This document shows, piece by piece, positions 28,911-48,669 of a DNA stretch of 64,000 nucleotides; the first letter of the stretch is position 1; the number at the start of each line of letters is the position of its first letter. The stretch is taken from contig CM114273.1 of the NCBI GenBank assembly GCA_050084515.1, positions 25,358,001 to 25,422,000 on the forward strand, given 5' to 3'. The notes under the pieces were generated by a model. That model made no database searches and was not told the DNA's origin. It was given only the letters and a program-made list of their open reading frames with translations. Source of the stretch: Blasia pusilla (lineage: Eukaryota > Marchantiophyta > Marchantiopsida > Blasiales). The position numbers and the translations under genes were made by a program.

Positions 28911-31311
28911 ATCCTGCACTAGTACTTGGGAAAGTTGAAGACAATGTTTGTTGGTTTATAGTCATATACTCCCCCTCAACGGACAAGTTTAGAGGTGGAA
29001 TAGGCTCAGATGGAGCACACCATGACTTCAACTCATCAAAGACAACATCCCGACTAATAATAAGCTCCCTAGAGGATGGAATATAGCACTTATATCCCTT
29101 AGTTCCATCAACATAACCAATGAAGATACATCTTTCAGACTTGGGGTCTAATTTTTTACGTCTCTCAGAAGGAACACGAGCATAACAAATACAGCCAAAT
29201 ACTTTCAAGAAGGAAAAATCAGGTTTGCTTCCTGTGAAAACTTTGAATCGAGTTTTATCATGAACTCCTGCTGTTGGACTTCGATGGATTAAGAAGACTG
29301 CACATGCTATAGTCCCTGCCCAATACAGCTTAGGCATGTTCTTCTTATTCAACATAGCTCGTGCCGCTTCAACAATATGTCGATTCTTCCTCTCAGCCAC
29401 TCCATTTTGTTGTGGAGTGTACCGGCAAGTCACTTAAAGTTGGATGCCATTTTGACGTAAATAATCATCAAAATTTGTTGAAAGATACTCTCCTCCTCCA
29501 TCACAACGCAACTTCAGAATGTGTTGTCCAGTCTGCTTCTCTACTAGAACTCTGAATGTTTGGATCACTGAGAATACCTCTGACTTGGCTTTCACAAAGT
29601 ATAACCATATATACCTAGAGAAGTCATCAATAAATGAAACAAAGTACTGGCAAACACTAAGGCTATGTTGTGATGTTGTCCCAACATCACTGTGGATCAA
29701 CTCCAATATCTTAGATGCTCTTCTACCTTGCTTTAGAAAAGGAAATCTAGCTTGTTTTCCAAAAAGGCAAGCAGGACATACCTCTAACGTAGCAGGACTC
29801 GGTAATTTATGAAATCATATTTCTATATTAGATGATGAAAGACTTTGTAATCTTTGAAAATTTGTATGTCCAATTCTTGTATGCCACACATTTAGATCTA
29901 TGACTTATTGGCCAATTTTACCATACATTGTTGTTTGAATCTCTGGCATAGAAATATCTCATTTGAATATTCTGCCAGATCTAGTTCCTTTGGCTATCGT
30001 AGTCTGGTCATCTATTATTTCAATGAAACAACCATCTGCGTTAAACTTCACTTGATAACCCTGTTCTACAATCTGTCCTACAGAGATCAGATTTCTTGCA
30101 ATGATAGGAACATAGAGAATATTTCCAAGAGCACAAAGACCATCTGATGCTATTGGAACTTTATCGATATGCGTGATATGATGTTAAGTGTCATCTCCTG
30201 TGAGCATAATTGCAGGATCTTTCACCGGCTCCAAACTACTGAACCATTTAGCTTGTGAGGTCATGTCATTTGATGTACCAGAGTCAATGTACCAATCTGT
30301 TGTCGAGTCTTTCTTGACCATTGCTCCCATATGATGAGTCATGACCAAGAGATGTTTTGTTTGTGAATGTTGTTTTCTTGGTACGACTCTTGGTGTTGTT
30401 GCTCCATATAGTTTTGTTGCTGTAAGTCTCATGTTCTCATATGTGCCTTTTTCTTGAAGCAAAACTTTGCATACTGACCCTTTATCCCATAGTAATTGCA
30501 AGATCAAGAGACCCTCTACTACTGACCTTGACCCCAATGGTTTCCACCATCACCATCTTGTGATTATGTCTGGTATTGATTCGTAGTTGATTGAGTGACA
30601 GTATATTGAGTGCATCGTCCTCCATATGCTTGATATCCACCACGACTACGGAAGTTTCTTCCACGACCCGTGCTTCTGTTTGATCCCTAACTTGCAAATA
30701 GCGCACTCTCTTGCAGACTAAACGAGCTACCGTTGCCTACTAGGCGCATCTCTTCACTGATCAACAGAGGAACTAACTCTTGAAAGGTTGGATACTTCTC
30801 TCTCATAGAGATAGATGTCTTAAAGGATTTGTAATCCTTTGGAAGGCCTTGAAGAGTGAATAAAATCAGATCATCATCTTCTACTGTCACTCCAATGCTA
30901 TTCAACTGATCAACAATATATCTGATATTCAAAATATAATCATTGATGCTCTGCGATCCTTTCCTCACTTTGTTCAATTGCTGTTTCAATTGGACCTTTT
31001 TTGACTTTGTAAATGTCTGGAACAACTTTTCCAATGCATCCCAGGCCTCCTTCGCAGTATCAACATCTTAGATGTGAGCTATCATTGGCGAACTGATGGT
31101 TATTGAAAAGTAGTGGATTACTTGCCTTGCGCGTTTGTTCCAAGCACGAACATTCAAGTCTGTTGAGTCACCTTCTGGCTTGGCCTCATCACATATGACA
31201 AGCTCCCATAGTTCTTGACCCATGAGAAATTGTTTCATGCGAAACTTCCAGACATTGGAATTCTGCTAATCTAGCTTCTCTCTTGTGATTGTTGGTGAGG
31301 AATACTCCATG
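28911..31311 (-). pseudogene. Copia-2 gag and pol, 5' half (gag, PR, IN)
   Basis: From ATG 31311 (- strand) the frame MEYSSPTITREKLD meets a stop, then SNVWKFRMKQFLMGQELWEL marks the copia Gag. The helical region at 31034-30687 (VKLQ to SEEMRLVGN) is UBN2-like. The protease motif TTDWYIDSGTSNDMTS (about 30306-30259) keeps D-S-G. Integrase follows at 29706-29434 (HSDVGTTSQHSL, FIDDFSRYIWLYFVKAKSEV, CDGGGEYLS) and 29433-28911 (TPQQNGVAERKNRHIVEAAR, FLKVFGCICYARVP, RCIFIGYVDGTKGYK). It stops where the gypsy inserted. Stops and frame changes break it in at least four places. Confidence 0.9.
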
Positions 31312-31829
31312 ATAAACGATTTTACTCACTAAAACACAATTTCAGGCTTTCTACTGCTCCAATTGAAGCATAGACCCCTCCTACACATAAATCGACCTGA
31401 AATTTGCCAAAATTGATCAACTGTATGAGTCGAAATTGGCTTGTAGAGAGCAAACAGCACAACTTTTCTTCACTAATTGCACTTTCCTACAGTGAAATTG
31501 CTACTGCATGAGCTCAGAGTGTCAAAATTGAGCGATTTTGGGTGTGTTGCAAAGCTCTCGACGAGCTCTAGAAGATGGCTAGAACCAGATTTTGGCGTCG
31601 TTATAAACCAGCCTTCGGCATCGTTCTAGCCGAAGCAGACCCAAACGGTTGAATCGATCCGGAAAGCCCTAAAAAATGCCTCCAAAGTTTTATCACCGTC
31701 AAAGCTCCACCTAAAATCTGCACCCATTAAGCTTTGAATAAAATTTCCTTCTTCAAAATTGAAATCTTGCCTTCTCTTGCCTCTCTTCTCTCTTCAAACA
31801 CCAAGAATTTCAAGTGATGTTCTCCTTCC

Positions 31830-31841
31830 GCTCTGATACCA
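31830..31841 (-). other. Primer-binding site of Copia-2
   Basis: The - strand reads TGGTATCAGAGC, the initiator tRNA-Met type, two bases from the end of the 5' LTR. Confidence 0.9.
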
Positions 31842-31843
31842 TA

Positions 31844-32150
31844 TGGAAAACTGCTAAACAAGCATAATTGGTAGAAAACGGCTCTCACACACACACACGA
31901 TCATTGAGAAAAAAAATTCCAATGAGAGAATGAATGGAGGTTGGCCCTCTTCTCAATTATATAGGGTATGTACAAGAAACCCTAACCCTACCCTTAACCA
32001 TAGTCTCGAGTTAGACTTACAGTGATTAACTTATCCTAGTTAAGATAATCGTGCTTAACTGAGTAACCAAGATTAAGCTTCCCTACTTCGTGTGAGTACC
32101 AAATGTAGCAGTTCAGGTGTCTCATGAGCTTGAATGTAACTCAATCTTCA
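31844..32150 (-). repeat. 5' LTR of Copia-2
   Basis: 307 bp, paired with 17129-17435. On the - strand it carries a TATA box (CCCTATATAATTG) and, just upstream of it, a telomere-like motif; on the + strand AAACCCTAA is at 31977-31985. Confidence 0.9.
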
Positions 32151-38350
<6,200 letters not shown>

Positions 38351-38359
38351 ATATTAGCC

Positions 38360-41300
38360 AATGCAAGTGCAAAATCTCAAATTATTGTCATTTGCTAGCT
38401 GGGTCTTCTTTACTGAGCGCTCAAGGCACAAAACACCGATCCCTTTGGCATCTCCAAGAAGTAAATGTGGAGGATCATCAGCATGGTTGGGAATAGGCAA
38501 AGGGATAGTTTCATCTAAAACTACTAGAAGGTCCACCTTCACATAACCTAGTGGGATGTCTACACCATGATATTTGTCACGCCCTTCCAAACCAGAGATA
38601 ATACATGATCCTACATGTTCCCTAGATTTCATGACCTTTTCAAGAAGACATGATCTCCCTTTGCAAGCTACACATGCAAACACCAACAAACAATACAAAT
38701 CATATTAATAACTGCCCATATCTTCACAAAAATCACAATATAGCCCATCACAAAGTTGAGTAATATTTAAAGTCATATTCCTTGGTAAAACTCCATCCAT
38801 TTGGAGGAATATTGGATCTGAAACTGAGTTCTCTTGACAATTTCAACAATGCAAAAGTAGGGCTCATAATCAATGGTATAGGTATACTACAAACCAACAC
38901 CCACATCGAACTTAAGTAATAATCAAGAATTGAAATCAAATAGCAAAGCAATGAATTTAAGAAACTTACAATATTTTGCTCCTTTCGTTTTGTAAGGCTT
39001 GGATTTTTTTGAACCTTCTTGAAGACCGAAAGTGGTGTGGTTCCACTATCAATCTTCTCTCTGATTGCCAAATCCACCTTATTTGAAATCACTTCTAGAG
39101 AAGTAGGAAGTTTTACACTTCCAATAGTTTTCTCCCCACTGAAATGTGACTTTGATTCACCATCAACCTCCAAAATCAGTACTTTCTCTGTAGTGCTTCC
39201 ATCAAGGTTATCAATAGCATGAGTGAGTATGGGAACATGAACTCCTGCAACTCCAGAAACTCTGGTTAAACCCTCAGATTAAAGTATACCCAAATCAGAT
39301 GTAAAAAATTGATCAAGGGATGGAGATTCTTTATCATCATTTGTCACTCATGATGTCAATTCAGCCAATATTCTCTCAATGGAAGTCAGCGATGACTTGA
39401 TTCAAGCAAGCTCTTATTGGGTCGATTGATTTTCCTTCTCCATTGACTCAACTCTTGTCGTCAAAGCTTATGATGCACTTGTTGTCTACAAGCATAAGAG
39501 AAGGAAAAAAGAGATAAGTCAACCATCCCCAACCTGAACTCTGAAAACCTTCATTAATGAAAGACATGCCAATTCAAAAGCATCTAGAGTCTAGAGAAAA
39601 ATGTCAAAGAACAAATACAATACAATATCTTCACATGGTAATTTCAAAATGTTGATACAGAGGTAAAATGCATACATAAATAGGGTGATAGAAATGAGCC
39701 CAGATTTATCAATTGTGCAAGAAGAAATTGCAAGTGGTATAAGTTTAAAGTAGGATGGAGAAATTACAACACCTTCATCCATGTGGTTTGCTAACTCAAT
39801 TCTGGCCTTGCACTCAATGTCTCACCCACCTCTTGAAGGGATGGACTAGAACCCCTATCCTTCTTCTGTAGACAAGTCAAAAATACGACAAACCACCTTA
39901 TTAATAATTTGAAACCATACTTTCATATTTAACCACAAAAAATAATGGGCATACACAAAAAGTTAAATAAAGCAATAACATATATCATACCTATCGAATA
40001 CAAAATAAAAAAGAATGAAAAGGGTTACCATTTGATGTACTACTCCTTTGTGTCCAACTCTTCCTCTCTGATTCATATTCTCTGGATCCACCTTCGACCT
40101 ACTTATCTTCATTCACTCAGCCCTTTTTTGGCCAACCTCAGATAGCCAATATTCTTTCAAGGACTGCCAAATTCTATCATCCACGTCTGGTGGTGTCTTT
40201 GTATTTCTCTTGGATCCAAGTTGCTCCCACAATGCCTTCAAAAGAGACCTCTCTCGTTTCATAATGTTGGCAATTGTGGCCTTGAAGAACTTATCACAAG
40301 GTTCAAATTTCCCATACTCGCACTTTTATTCTAGAGATTTCTTCACCATGCGTATGTCATACTTAGATTGTCTTCTAATGTCCAGGATGCTCAAATCATG
40401 TTTACGCAAGACAAGGCCCTTCAAATCATCATGCCAATTGTTTTTACCTTCACATCCATAAACTATCTCCCCCTCAGATGTTACCTCCACTATTGGCTTC
40501 TTTTCTTGAGAAACACGATGCTTGGTACTTGCCTTCCATGCGTTCAATTCAGCCCTCCTCTATTGTCTTCCCTTTGAGCTTGCTATAAATAACCCAATAA
40601 GTAGAGATGAGCATTAGAGAATAAATACATTTCAAAATCTGCAATAGCCCATCATAAATATAGAAAGATGTATACATACAATACAGACTTGGAATTGATA
40701 AAATTGAATCTCTACTCATTCATTTCCGCAATGGCAAAAGCACAATTAGATTTACTCACGTAATGGGCGGGCATCTTCTTTCAACTTCATCATGACCATC
40801 AGAATCTCCTTACTAGTTGTGTTATCTGATAACATTGTAGCATAACAACATAGATAGTAGTATCAAACTATCTCACTGAAGGTTGGTTATTCTTGGAGCG
40901 CTTATGAACCTTTCCAGGTGGTGAGCACTCTCATTTCCTTGGTGATTTCCCTTAGAACGGAGACTTGCCTTTCCCCACTCACTTGCATGGTGATTTTCCC
41001 ATATTTAAAGGCTCAAGATCACTTGGAGAAAATGATGGTTCCATCTCCACATCAAACTCCGAATCCAAAGAGTTGTCTCCATGGCCACTCACACTTTCTT
41101 TATCTGCTAAATTCTCCTCCATTTGGACACCTTGATTTCTCACACGAGCTCTGGTATGATGAACCTTTGGAAGAATGTACAAGTGACCTTTTGAAGTCTT
41201 GCGGGTCCTTTTTTTTAAGTAGTCCCAAGATACGCTTGCGGAAAAGAAGTCCTGCACTAACATATTTCATCATTGAAAGAAATGTATCTATATCCTTTAG

Positions 41301-42450
41301 AATTAAAGTTATGCATGTTAGTCACTATGGCGAAAAAATTGACATCTAGCTTAAAGAAGACAAGGAGTACTACAATCACTTTATAGTACAGAGATCTCTT
41401 TTCATATGAAAATTAAAAAAGAATTGTAAACATGTATATGGCAATATTATTCCAATCTTTATTATTGTGACTGTGGATCAAAACTCAAATATGAGAAACA
41501 ATAAAGCCCCGAGTAATACCGCAACTCTTCCACCAAAGCGCGCATACGCTCTCTGACCACTTTGCAGTATACCTCACAAGCTTCTTTGTATGTCAAGCAT
41601 CATGTGGAATTACAATTTGGACTATCATCATCCAATCCCTTAGGATCAAGATCTTCCTCACCATTAGTGTCGAATATGTCGATTTCATCCATTGCCCCTA
41701 TGTAATTGAAAAATTCTAGCACGTACTAGTATGATGAATAGATAGAACACGAGCACGTTCTAGGATCAAATATCAGCACGCGCTCCCACTCCAACCCCTT
41801 CACCTTTTGTAATTAAAACTCATGTCATGTCATCCTCCGGTCTGTTTGGTTAGAGACAACTTCTAGGAGTTGTAGCTTCAGCTGTACTTAAGAAATTAAA
41901 ATAATAAATCTATTGATTACAACCTCGAGAATCACATACATAAAGATTTTTCCTAATTCAATATAGAACATCATCACAAACAAGACTGCAAGACTTAGAA
42001 AGAGAATGAACATGTAGAGAAGTCAAGAAACAATATACAACAAAGGCTACCTCTACTACAAGAGTTGAACCTACAAACAAAAAATAATACCAAAAATATT
42101 AGTACTTAAAATGTGTAAAAGGTTCAAGTGAAACAACTACAAGATATATATTTTTTCATGTAATGTTAGCCATCAAAACTATGTGACTCGCTAGAGTGAC
42201 TATTGGTACCATCTTGTGATTTATCCTGATCCTCATCAGATGGTGAATCATCTTCAGTTAAACAACCAGATGCTAGAGCAACTTCACCATCACTCAAAGT
42301 AATAGCACCAATTCGAGAGATATTTTGGTGGACAAGCTTTAAGTTAGTGGGTGCAACTACACCTACAAAGTTCATTTTATAATAGATAGAATCACCCTCA
42401 TTACTTCTGTAAACTCTTCTGGACCTTGCTGGTTTTTGCAAGACCACTTT
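38360..42450 (-). pseudogene. CACTA/En-Spm transposon ORF relic (plant transposase type)
   Basis: Several - strand blocks form a broken ORF. The clearest is 40547-40040: HDLSILDIRRQSKYDIRMVK, then KFFKATIANIMKRERSLLKA, WEQLGSKRNTKTPPDVDDR, IWQSLKEYWLSEVGQKRAE, a stop, and MKISRSKVDPENMNQRGRVG. The KEYW-S-E-GQK-AE-MK-SR-K ... G-G-KG pattern matches the plant transposase domain found in En/Spm-type elements. A downstream block (38640-38390) reads KYHGVDIPLGYVKVDLLVV and LLGDAKGIGVLCLERSVKK, the family's usual C-terminal region. Intervening AT-rich stretches may be introns. In-frame stops and the missing TPase show it is a relic. I could not define terminal inverted repeats. Confidence 0.7.
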
Positions 42451-42968
42451 CCAACTAGAAGAATCTTCTGCGCCAGAAAATAATACTTCTTCTATCTGAC
42501 TCGGGAATACAAAAGGGTCAGAATTTAATGGTGGTAACTTTCAAAAGTTTGCCAAGAGAAACCCATGTTTTGCCCGATCATCACCAGCATCAAACCACGC
42601 TCTTCAAAACCTAGCAATGATGCAAGCCGTGGATGTGAGCCAAAAGAAAAGTGACCACAAATCATGGATGATCACATTTCTCCGTTATATACAAGATATG
42701 AAAGATGATGAACCATCCGCTAATCTGCAAGGGAGAGATGTTGAGAGGAGGCTCTACCTTTATCATGGTTGTTGGGAGATTAACTAGACAAGCATCTACC
42801 TTCCATGTTCCTAGACCTAATAAATCACATCATGCTCTTACCAGGTTAAGATGCAAGGTATTATACTTCCACTACTTGCTGTCCACCACAATTGCAACCT
42901 ATGTGTATACCGATTATAAACTATATATTTATAATTCAATGATCTTTGAGGCCAATGGTCTCACATGA

Positions 42969-43502
42969 AGTAGGCTTGTTAAGCTTCTCACTTGGCATCC
43001 TCGTGCTTTTTCGTTTAGTGTCGATGAGAACCTTTTTAAGAAGCTGAAGTTTCTAATAACCAAGGGTTTTGAAGTTCAATCATCTTCCATGGTGAGAGCA
43101 TCGGGTTCTTGTCTCTCCATAAGTACAGACTCACTGGAGGCACAGTTTTTAAATCTTCAATCTTTTGGATTTACGCCCAAGGAAGTTTGTGAACTCGTGA
43201 AGAAGCAACCTACTATTCTCTGCCTTGGTGAAAAAACTATTTGATCTAAGATGAATAACCTTATCAATACCATGAATCTTCATGCAATTGAAATCATGAA
43301 GTGTCCACGTTATTTGCTTTACATCCTTGAGTTGCGGATTAAACCCTGACACAAGGTCATTGAACTGCTGACATCTAAGGGTTACCGAAGAGATGAAGCT
43401 TATTCACTCAGTACTATTTCACAACCACGTGAGAATTTTTTCAAGGAGAGGTTCATGAGTTTAGATCCCCAATGCGTTGAGTTGTTACTATTCACTTGGT
43501 GA
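42969..43502 (+). pseudogene. mTERF-family pseudogene fragment
   Basis: One frame of about 177 codons carries mTERF-type helical repeats: KLLTWHPRAFSFSVDENLFK, LQSFGFTPKEVCELVKKQPT, then ILCLGEKTI, KCPRYLLYILELRIKP and VIELLTSKGYRRDEAYSLST. The F(G)-P-E----V-K-P-IL and L---LE-RI-P patterns are typical of mTERF proteins, which act on organelle nucleic acids in plants. TGA codons at about 43240 and 43347 break it. No start or organelle transit peptide is visible upstream; an in-frame TGA stands at 42966. It lies about 0.5 kb beyond the CACTA relic in opposite orientation. Confidence 0.72.
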
Positions 43503-46500
43503 AACCAATTGAACCTGAACTAAGTGAATCCCTTTAGTTCATTTAATTCCAGCTGGGTTGGAGATGATTTTTTACATCAACCTTCTAGATATCAAATCAG
43601 TGTCTCCAAGAATGATAAGTTGTGGGGCTACTTATTACGAGACTTATTAGTGAAAACGGTATTTCTATTCAATGTAGGGGTCTTCTAGTGACTTAAGTTG
43701 ATTTGGAGAAGCTGAAGAAGGTAGCATTTGGAGCAAATTAACATCTAGAGAGGTTCCCACAACTCTAAAGAGCTAAAGATATTGACATCGAGAAGAATGG
43801 AAAACATGCATGGATTCCGGGTTCTACCCAGAAATTATGACAGGAAATTCTTCCCTCTCAATCATGGAGAGGTGAAGATCGAATAATGGGGATATTGAGA
43901 CATATATCCCTTCCATCAGAGGCTCACCTGTCTGTCGTACTATATGGAGCTCTAACAAAGAGCATTATGAGATCTTCCGACTGTAGTGGGAAGCAAAAGT
44001 TCGTTCTTTCCTGTCAACAAAGGTCATATCTGACAATAGTAGTTTCTTGGTCCTATTTTTTTGCTGCATCGAAAATGATTAACCACAACAACATGGGGCA
44101 AGATTTGTGCTCCTTATAAACAACCATATCTGGATGGAGTATCGGGAGATGGTCGAGGATAGGATGCGTTCGAGTTCTTCAATGAAGAAATGACAGAAAT
44201 GCAAGTTCGAGAGCCTCAAAATGGAGGGGTTGGCGCTCACCTCATGTTTGCATGTTGTAGTATAAGGAGTTGGCAAGCTCCTAGCTTGCCTCTTCGTAGG
44301 ATCTTCGCACCTCCTCTATGGCCTTGACATTGAAGAAGCTGGCTACATAAAAAAAAGTGAACACAATGCACTTCAACAAAAGATTTTCTCAAGAAACAAA
44401 ATGTGTCATATCGATCTGAAAAGTAAGAGCAGTTGATATATGCAATTCACTAAATTCATCAACTAAATCTAGCTAGCCAGGGAGAGACTATTGTGGACTT
44501 GTGCAATTGGACAAATTTCTAAATCCTAGAAGTCGTGCGGAGGAATGACACTTTGAACATTGATCATTGACTCGTAGGATTTGCATGATTCAATTTGACC
44601 AAAATTGCTTGTTGCGGTGTTTTTGGAACAACTTTGAACGTGGATTTGGTCCTGTTGTTCGAACCTTCAATGACAGATCCTATCACAAAGCACCACAATT
44701 GCACCCACAGTTTGCTCCAATCCTAATAGGCACCTTTATTGGGATGGAATCTACACCACAGAGGCCAAAAAATGTATATTACGTACCAATTCCTCTGCGA
44801 AAAGTACTTTGATGTGGTCTTCCCTAAGTTGACACAAAACTCAATCCCCTTATATGATCGCCAAAGCCTCTCAACCAAAGCCAAGCCCAGACAAATCATG
44901 GCAGGTTAAGACTAGAAGCTTGCAACAATCTGTGACATCGAATCGGTGATATTCTTGAAATGGACATTGCTCCATGTGTGATATTTTTTCTTCTTACATT
45001 ACCACATACGTCTGTATGTGCGGACCTTGGAGCATGGAAGCAAACATTGTCGGTAATTTTGAACTTGTCTATCAATTGTAAGCACGCTCGGAGTGCGCGA
45101 AGAGAATGAGACAACGAGGGAACAAGGTAACATGACAACTGATCCTCCAGAAAAAGAATAAAGATCAATGGACTGGTCATTCTTACATACAAAATAAAAC
45201 AACATTTGATTAAGAGAGACGGCAGAATGGTGAGTGAGTGATTGAGAGGATAGAATAGAAAGGAGTGAGATTTTTTATGTGTACGTGTAAAAAAATTATA
45301 CCTTTGTTCCAACACACACACACACTCAATCTTAACACCACTCGGTCGCAACCTTCAAGACTCCATCATTGCAGTTGTTGCCTACGGCACTCTTTCAATG
45401 TCTCCCACTCTACTAAAATGCTAGCAAAATCATCACATTTGATCATGCCTTGTCCATTTAAACCCTTGCTCGCCAAAGTCTCCACGATTACGTACTCTCA
45501 CTTTCTTGAATCTACCTTGCAGCCCTTGCTAGCAGACGATTAGGATTGAAGCCGAAACAGTCCACAGACTCTGCTCATTGTCCGAAATGACAACACGAGC
45601 ACATGGAGACATGTCGTGCGAATCCACATCGTCATACAACATACATCGCTGACATACCATACTCACATACATACATAACATATACGAGAGCATCCACAAA
45701 CATAAGTGTACCACAACTAAAATCCGTGAAAGACCTACTGTCATAAAACACGTATAGAATCACATACAATCGAGCCAAACCCACTCCATGATGGGAGAAT
45801 CTAGGTCGAAGCTTGCGGGAAACACCATAGCCAAGAGCTCTACTCACTACCAAGGCTAACTCCCAACGCAACAGGCTCAACTCAATGAACTGACTGTTCT
45901 TTGGATGCACTCCACACTATATCCTCCAACCTAAGAGCCGGCCCTACTAAGAAAGTCACCCCCAACTGAGTAACCCCCAACCCTATGTATGAAATTGCAT
46001 CTCTACCTAACCACTACGGTCCTACATAAGGTAGGGCCTCTACTAGCACACTATAATCTACGACATAATCCGTATGGTCATCACAAACACGATTGATGGT
46101 TTTTCCACAACGGAGGATCCTAACCGCAAATGACCTAAGGTCCAAGGGTTTCGGGAATGAGACCATCGAGTCTCATAGAGCTTTGATTGTAAATTGCCAA
46201 ATTTCCCGGCTCATCTCACATGGTGCGGGATGATCAAGCATAGCAGTGTTCGAATAGCTTGGGTGCTCAATTTGCACATATTGTAGGTGGAAAATCTTCC
46301 ACCTCTACTACTACAGACAAGAAATTCAGCCCAGCTTGAAAACAACCGTCAAGCGCTCATTATAGAAGACAACTCCAACTCACTTCTCCCTACTCCAGAG
46401 TTGGACAAGCACCAAAGCTCCAGCAAATTCAACGATTGTGTGTACATCAGCGCGGGAAGGTTTCGGGAAGGTTTCTTGGTAATGTGAACGCGCGGGAGGG

Positions 46501-48665
46501 TTTAACCAAAATTAGGATTTCCCGTTACCATCTTCAATTTTTGATATACAACTAACTGCATAATTATTTTTGTTTTATGATTTTGTATTAGTGTTAAATC
46601 AGACGCGTCATTTTTCAGATTAATAAATAAAAAATCTTGAAACGTTAAGATCTTTTATTAGGAAAAAAAAATGCCACGTACTTTTCTCTAGTCCATTTTA
46701 GGTTTAGTTTTGAACTACATGTACTAGTACTACTATGACATATTCCACATCATGTTTCAAAAATTTAAAATATTTAAAATATGAATTTCATTATTTCAAA
46801 TATTATACATACCATTTTTTAGTCTTTGTTATACAACTACATTGGACTAACTTTAGTTTGTGTGAGTTTATATTAGTCTTAAAGAAGACATCTTATTTTT
46901 TCTTATTTGTAACTAATAAATCTATAACTATTAAAAAATTTATTGAGAAAATTCCAATTCCACATCAATTTTTTTGGGTCAATTGTAGTAATTTACAACT
47001 ACAATTTGAAATGTTAGAAATTTTAGTTAAGGTAGTTGTAAAACTAGTGCTTTCGCACTTAATTATAAATTTCCTAGTGCTAAAAACATTATATTCCCTC
47101 TAGTGCATGTTCTTCCGTACGTGACAATAGGTAGTATTATCGGAGTTGGAGATTGCATGACTTGGTTCATGAATGTCTCCCCAAAGTGTTAGACTAGATA
47201 GTGAGTAAACCAAATACCTATCTACGAAGAGAACTTTCATATGGTGTGGATTAAGAAAATGAAAAATTGGATACGACTCGTACTCCACCCCTATCCATAA
47301 TTGACAGACATCCTTTATTCTCCTCAAGAATAGATTTTGGCGGAGTTGCTCTCCCAAAAGGGGTAATCCACTCTCTTTGGGAAGATAACAAACCAAAACC
47401 ATCCATTATCCCTAGTATAAGAAAACTCCCCTTAGATGAAAAGTCTCTCCAAATAATCATCCCCACACATATCAGACTCTAGAAAACTCTTGAAGAATAG
47501 ACTATGGTTAAATTACTTCCCAAGAGAGGTAATCCATTCTCATTGGAAGAGCAAGCGAGTCCAAGTCCATCCACAGACGAGTGACACGAGAGATTGAAGA
47601 AATGAAATAGAAGGTGATCAACCTTTGAAACTGTCTCCTCTTTATATTCTTACAAAGAATCTACAAGAGTACAAAAAATGACTAATCTTATCTTGTGCCA
47701 CATGGCTTTCTCTCATGTCTTAGATAGTCCCATTTTGACACAAGTAAATTACATATTATCTCCCCCAAAATATGATGATTAATTCACTTCATATCCTCCA
47801 AACCACCCCAACTATCCTAGCTACCAACCAAGACTATTTTTGTTTTACTTTCATTAATATATCAGCCCCACTATTTTATCTTTATATTTCAATGTCTCGT
47901 CTATTACCTCTTTTCTTAAAGTTGAACCCCCATAAATAAGGTACCATAAAAAAATTTTAAACATGAAAATTTGATTTTCCTAAGCTAATTTACTTAATAC
48001 TTATAAACTCTATATAACACTTAATGAGAAAAGAGTTTACAAATGGATGATTTTACTATACGACAACGTCTAGGATAACCAATCAAAGTTTTGATCTCAC
48101 ACCAACTTTGGCCATTCGTAAGGAAGCTAACAATATACTAAAAAAAAACCTTCCTTAACACTCCTATGAGTAATCGCACGACTTTTGGGATGGAGGGCTC
48201 TATGGAGGACTCCATCCATCTCTATAATTATGCCTTCCTTCGAACTTCTCTCCACTATTCAAATGAACTACTCGTCATCCAAATGGTTTTCTCATAGATG
48301 TCAAAAAAAATTCACACTTTAGGTTCTATTTGTGCAAGATAAGACATGGTTGGATAATAATATTTTTGGAAAATCAAAAGAATCTTCAAAGTTGCATTCA
48401 AACCCTGAAGAACCAGCCAAGAAAATTATAGACATCTCTATATGGCACTATAAACACAAGTTCCTTTGAATCTTTCTACCTCTACACACGTGCAAAATGA
48501 TGCTTTGAGTCAGGTATTTACATGCAAGTCTGAATTTTATAATACATGGCTTGCCATTATGGTCCCCGTTTTTCCTTATTTTTGTTTAAGAGTAAACCTT
48601 GTGCATTTCTTTATTATCTTATAAAACAAAATTGCATCTAAATTAACAAATTTAAACTTTATTTC
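43503..48665. other. Intergenic, no gene seen
   Basis: Mostly AT-rich with many short frames and no recognised domain. A sequence of about 70 bp with CTT-AAGAATAGA, CCCAA-AG-GGTAATCCA and CTC-TTGGGAAGA occurs twice, near 47320 and 47492. Nothing else can be supported. Confidence 0.35.
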
Positions 48666-48669
48666 CAAA

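Larger units (their letters stand above)
17129..32150 (-). mobile_element. Copia-2: degenerate Ty1/copia element interrupted by a nested gypsy element
   Basis: LTRs at 17129-17435 and 31844-32150 are both 307 bp, about 91% alike by eye, and bound by TG..CA. On the - strand the order is 5' LTR (right), tRNA-Met-type primer-binding site, gag, protease, integrase, RT, RNase H, polypurine tract, 3' LTR (left). The gypsy insertion at 19206-28910 splits pol between the integrase and the RT. Without it the element would be about 5.3 kb. The flanking pentamers (AACAG left, ATATA right) do not match, so the target duplication has decayed or the ends were rearranged. Confidence 0.93.

Noticed and set aside
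44896-45351. 151-codon frame on the - strand
   Set aside because: No domain, atypical composition and no neighbouring exon-like sequence. Chance open frame.
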